Below are positions 5,280-5,363 of a stretch of 5,363 bases of DNA, piece by piece (the stretch's first letter is position 1; the number at the start of each line of letters is the position of its first letter). Below the pieces are notes generated by a model. It was given only the letters and a program-made list of their open reading frames with translations, did not search any database and was not told where the DNA came from. The stretch spans positions 1-5,363 of the forward strand of contig JANWHL010000033.1 in assembly GCA_025450405.1 (NCBI GenBank), given 5' to 3'. This DNA is from Ktedonobacterales bacterium (GTDB taxonomy: Bacteria; Chloroflexota; Ktedonobacteria; Ktedonobacterales; JADMIN01). Both the position numbers and the translations under genes were made by a program.

Positions 5280-5363
5280 CGGCGAACCCATCCGCGCCTG
5301 AGTCACGGCCTATGGCGCGTCGCCCGGCCGAGAGGGGGTTTGATCCCAATTCTGGAGAGTCCA
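5280..5363. other. Right-end intergenic stretch with nothing recognised
   Basis: After the palindromic repeat, 84 bases remain to the window edge. I see no start codon with a ribosome binding site and no convincing promoter. The only structure is a small TGGA-GAG-TCCA dyad at 5353-5363, cut off by the edge. Confidence 0.5.

Noticed and set aside
1..5363. CRISPR array, tRNA, rRNA, insertion sequence or phage-like genes
   Set aside because: No regularly spaced long repeats, no tRNA-like cloverleaf, no transposase or integrase coding sequence and no terminal inverted repeats with target duplication were seen on either strand.

Overview
The window is a GC-rich bacterial fragment with three protein-coding genes. 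The best guess for its source is the phylum Chloroflexota. This rests on the high GC content, a MalT-like LuxR regulator with an extra N-terminal 'YWxAYR…YLGKS' domain that I associate from memory with regulators of that phylum, a stand-alone receiver with a shortened alpha-4 region, and a C-rich palindromic intergenic repeat. No rRNA or other phylogenetic marker is present, so this is an inference.

Layout from left to right. Positions 837 to 1 (minus strand, running off the left edge) hold the N-terminal 279 residues of a multi-pass membrane protein with a large extracytoplasmic domain; I do not recognise its family. Positions 838-1117 form a 280-bp gap with a strong bulged hairpin, plus a second small hairpin system that overlaps the ribosome binding site of the membrane gene. 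Positions 4282 to 1118 (minus) hold one very large gene for a 1054-residue ATP-dependent LuxR-family activator of the MalT/LAL type: N-terminal extra domain, low-complexity linker, STAND NTPase, helical repeat sensor region, C-terminal LuxR helix-turn-helix. Positions 4283-4812 are a 530-bp divergent intergenic region rich in small repeats: three copies of a TTACCCAAC motif, a dyad between two of them, a 14-bp palindrome beside the third, a perfect Shine-Dalgarno sequence heading a possible 43-codon leader ORF, two 5-2-5 dyads and two TTGTCAC repeats. Positions 4813-5208 (plus) hold a single-domain response regulator (CheY-like receiver, 131 residues). Positions 5209-5363 contain a C-rich palindromic repeat that could act as a terminator, then about 80 bp with nothing recognisable.

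How they may work together: the MalT-like regulator and the receiver are divergently transcribed and share one control region, so coordinate control is possible. No histidine kinase is in the window, and the receiver has no output domain of its own. The membrane gene lies downstream of the regulator on the same strand, but a 280-bp gap with hairpins makes simple operon co-translation unlikely. The most notable material is the repeat-rich control region and the extra N-terminal domain of the large regulator, not a clearly new enzymatic system.
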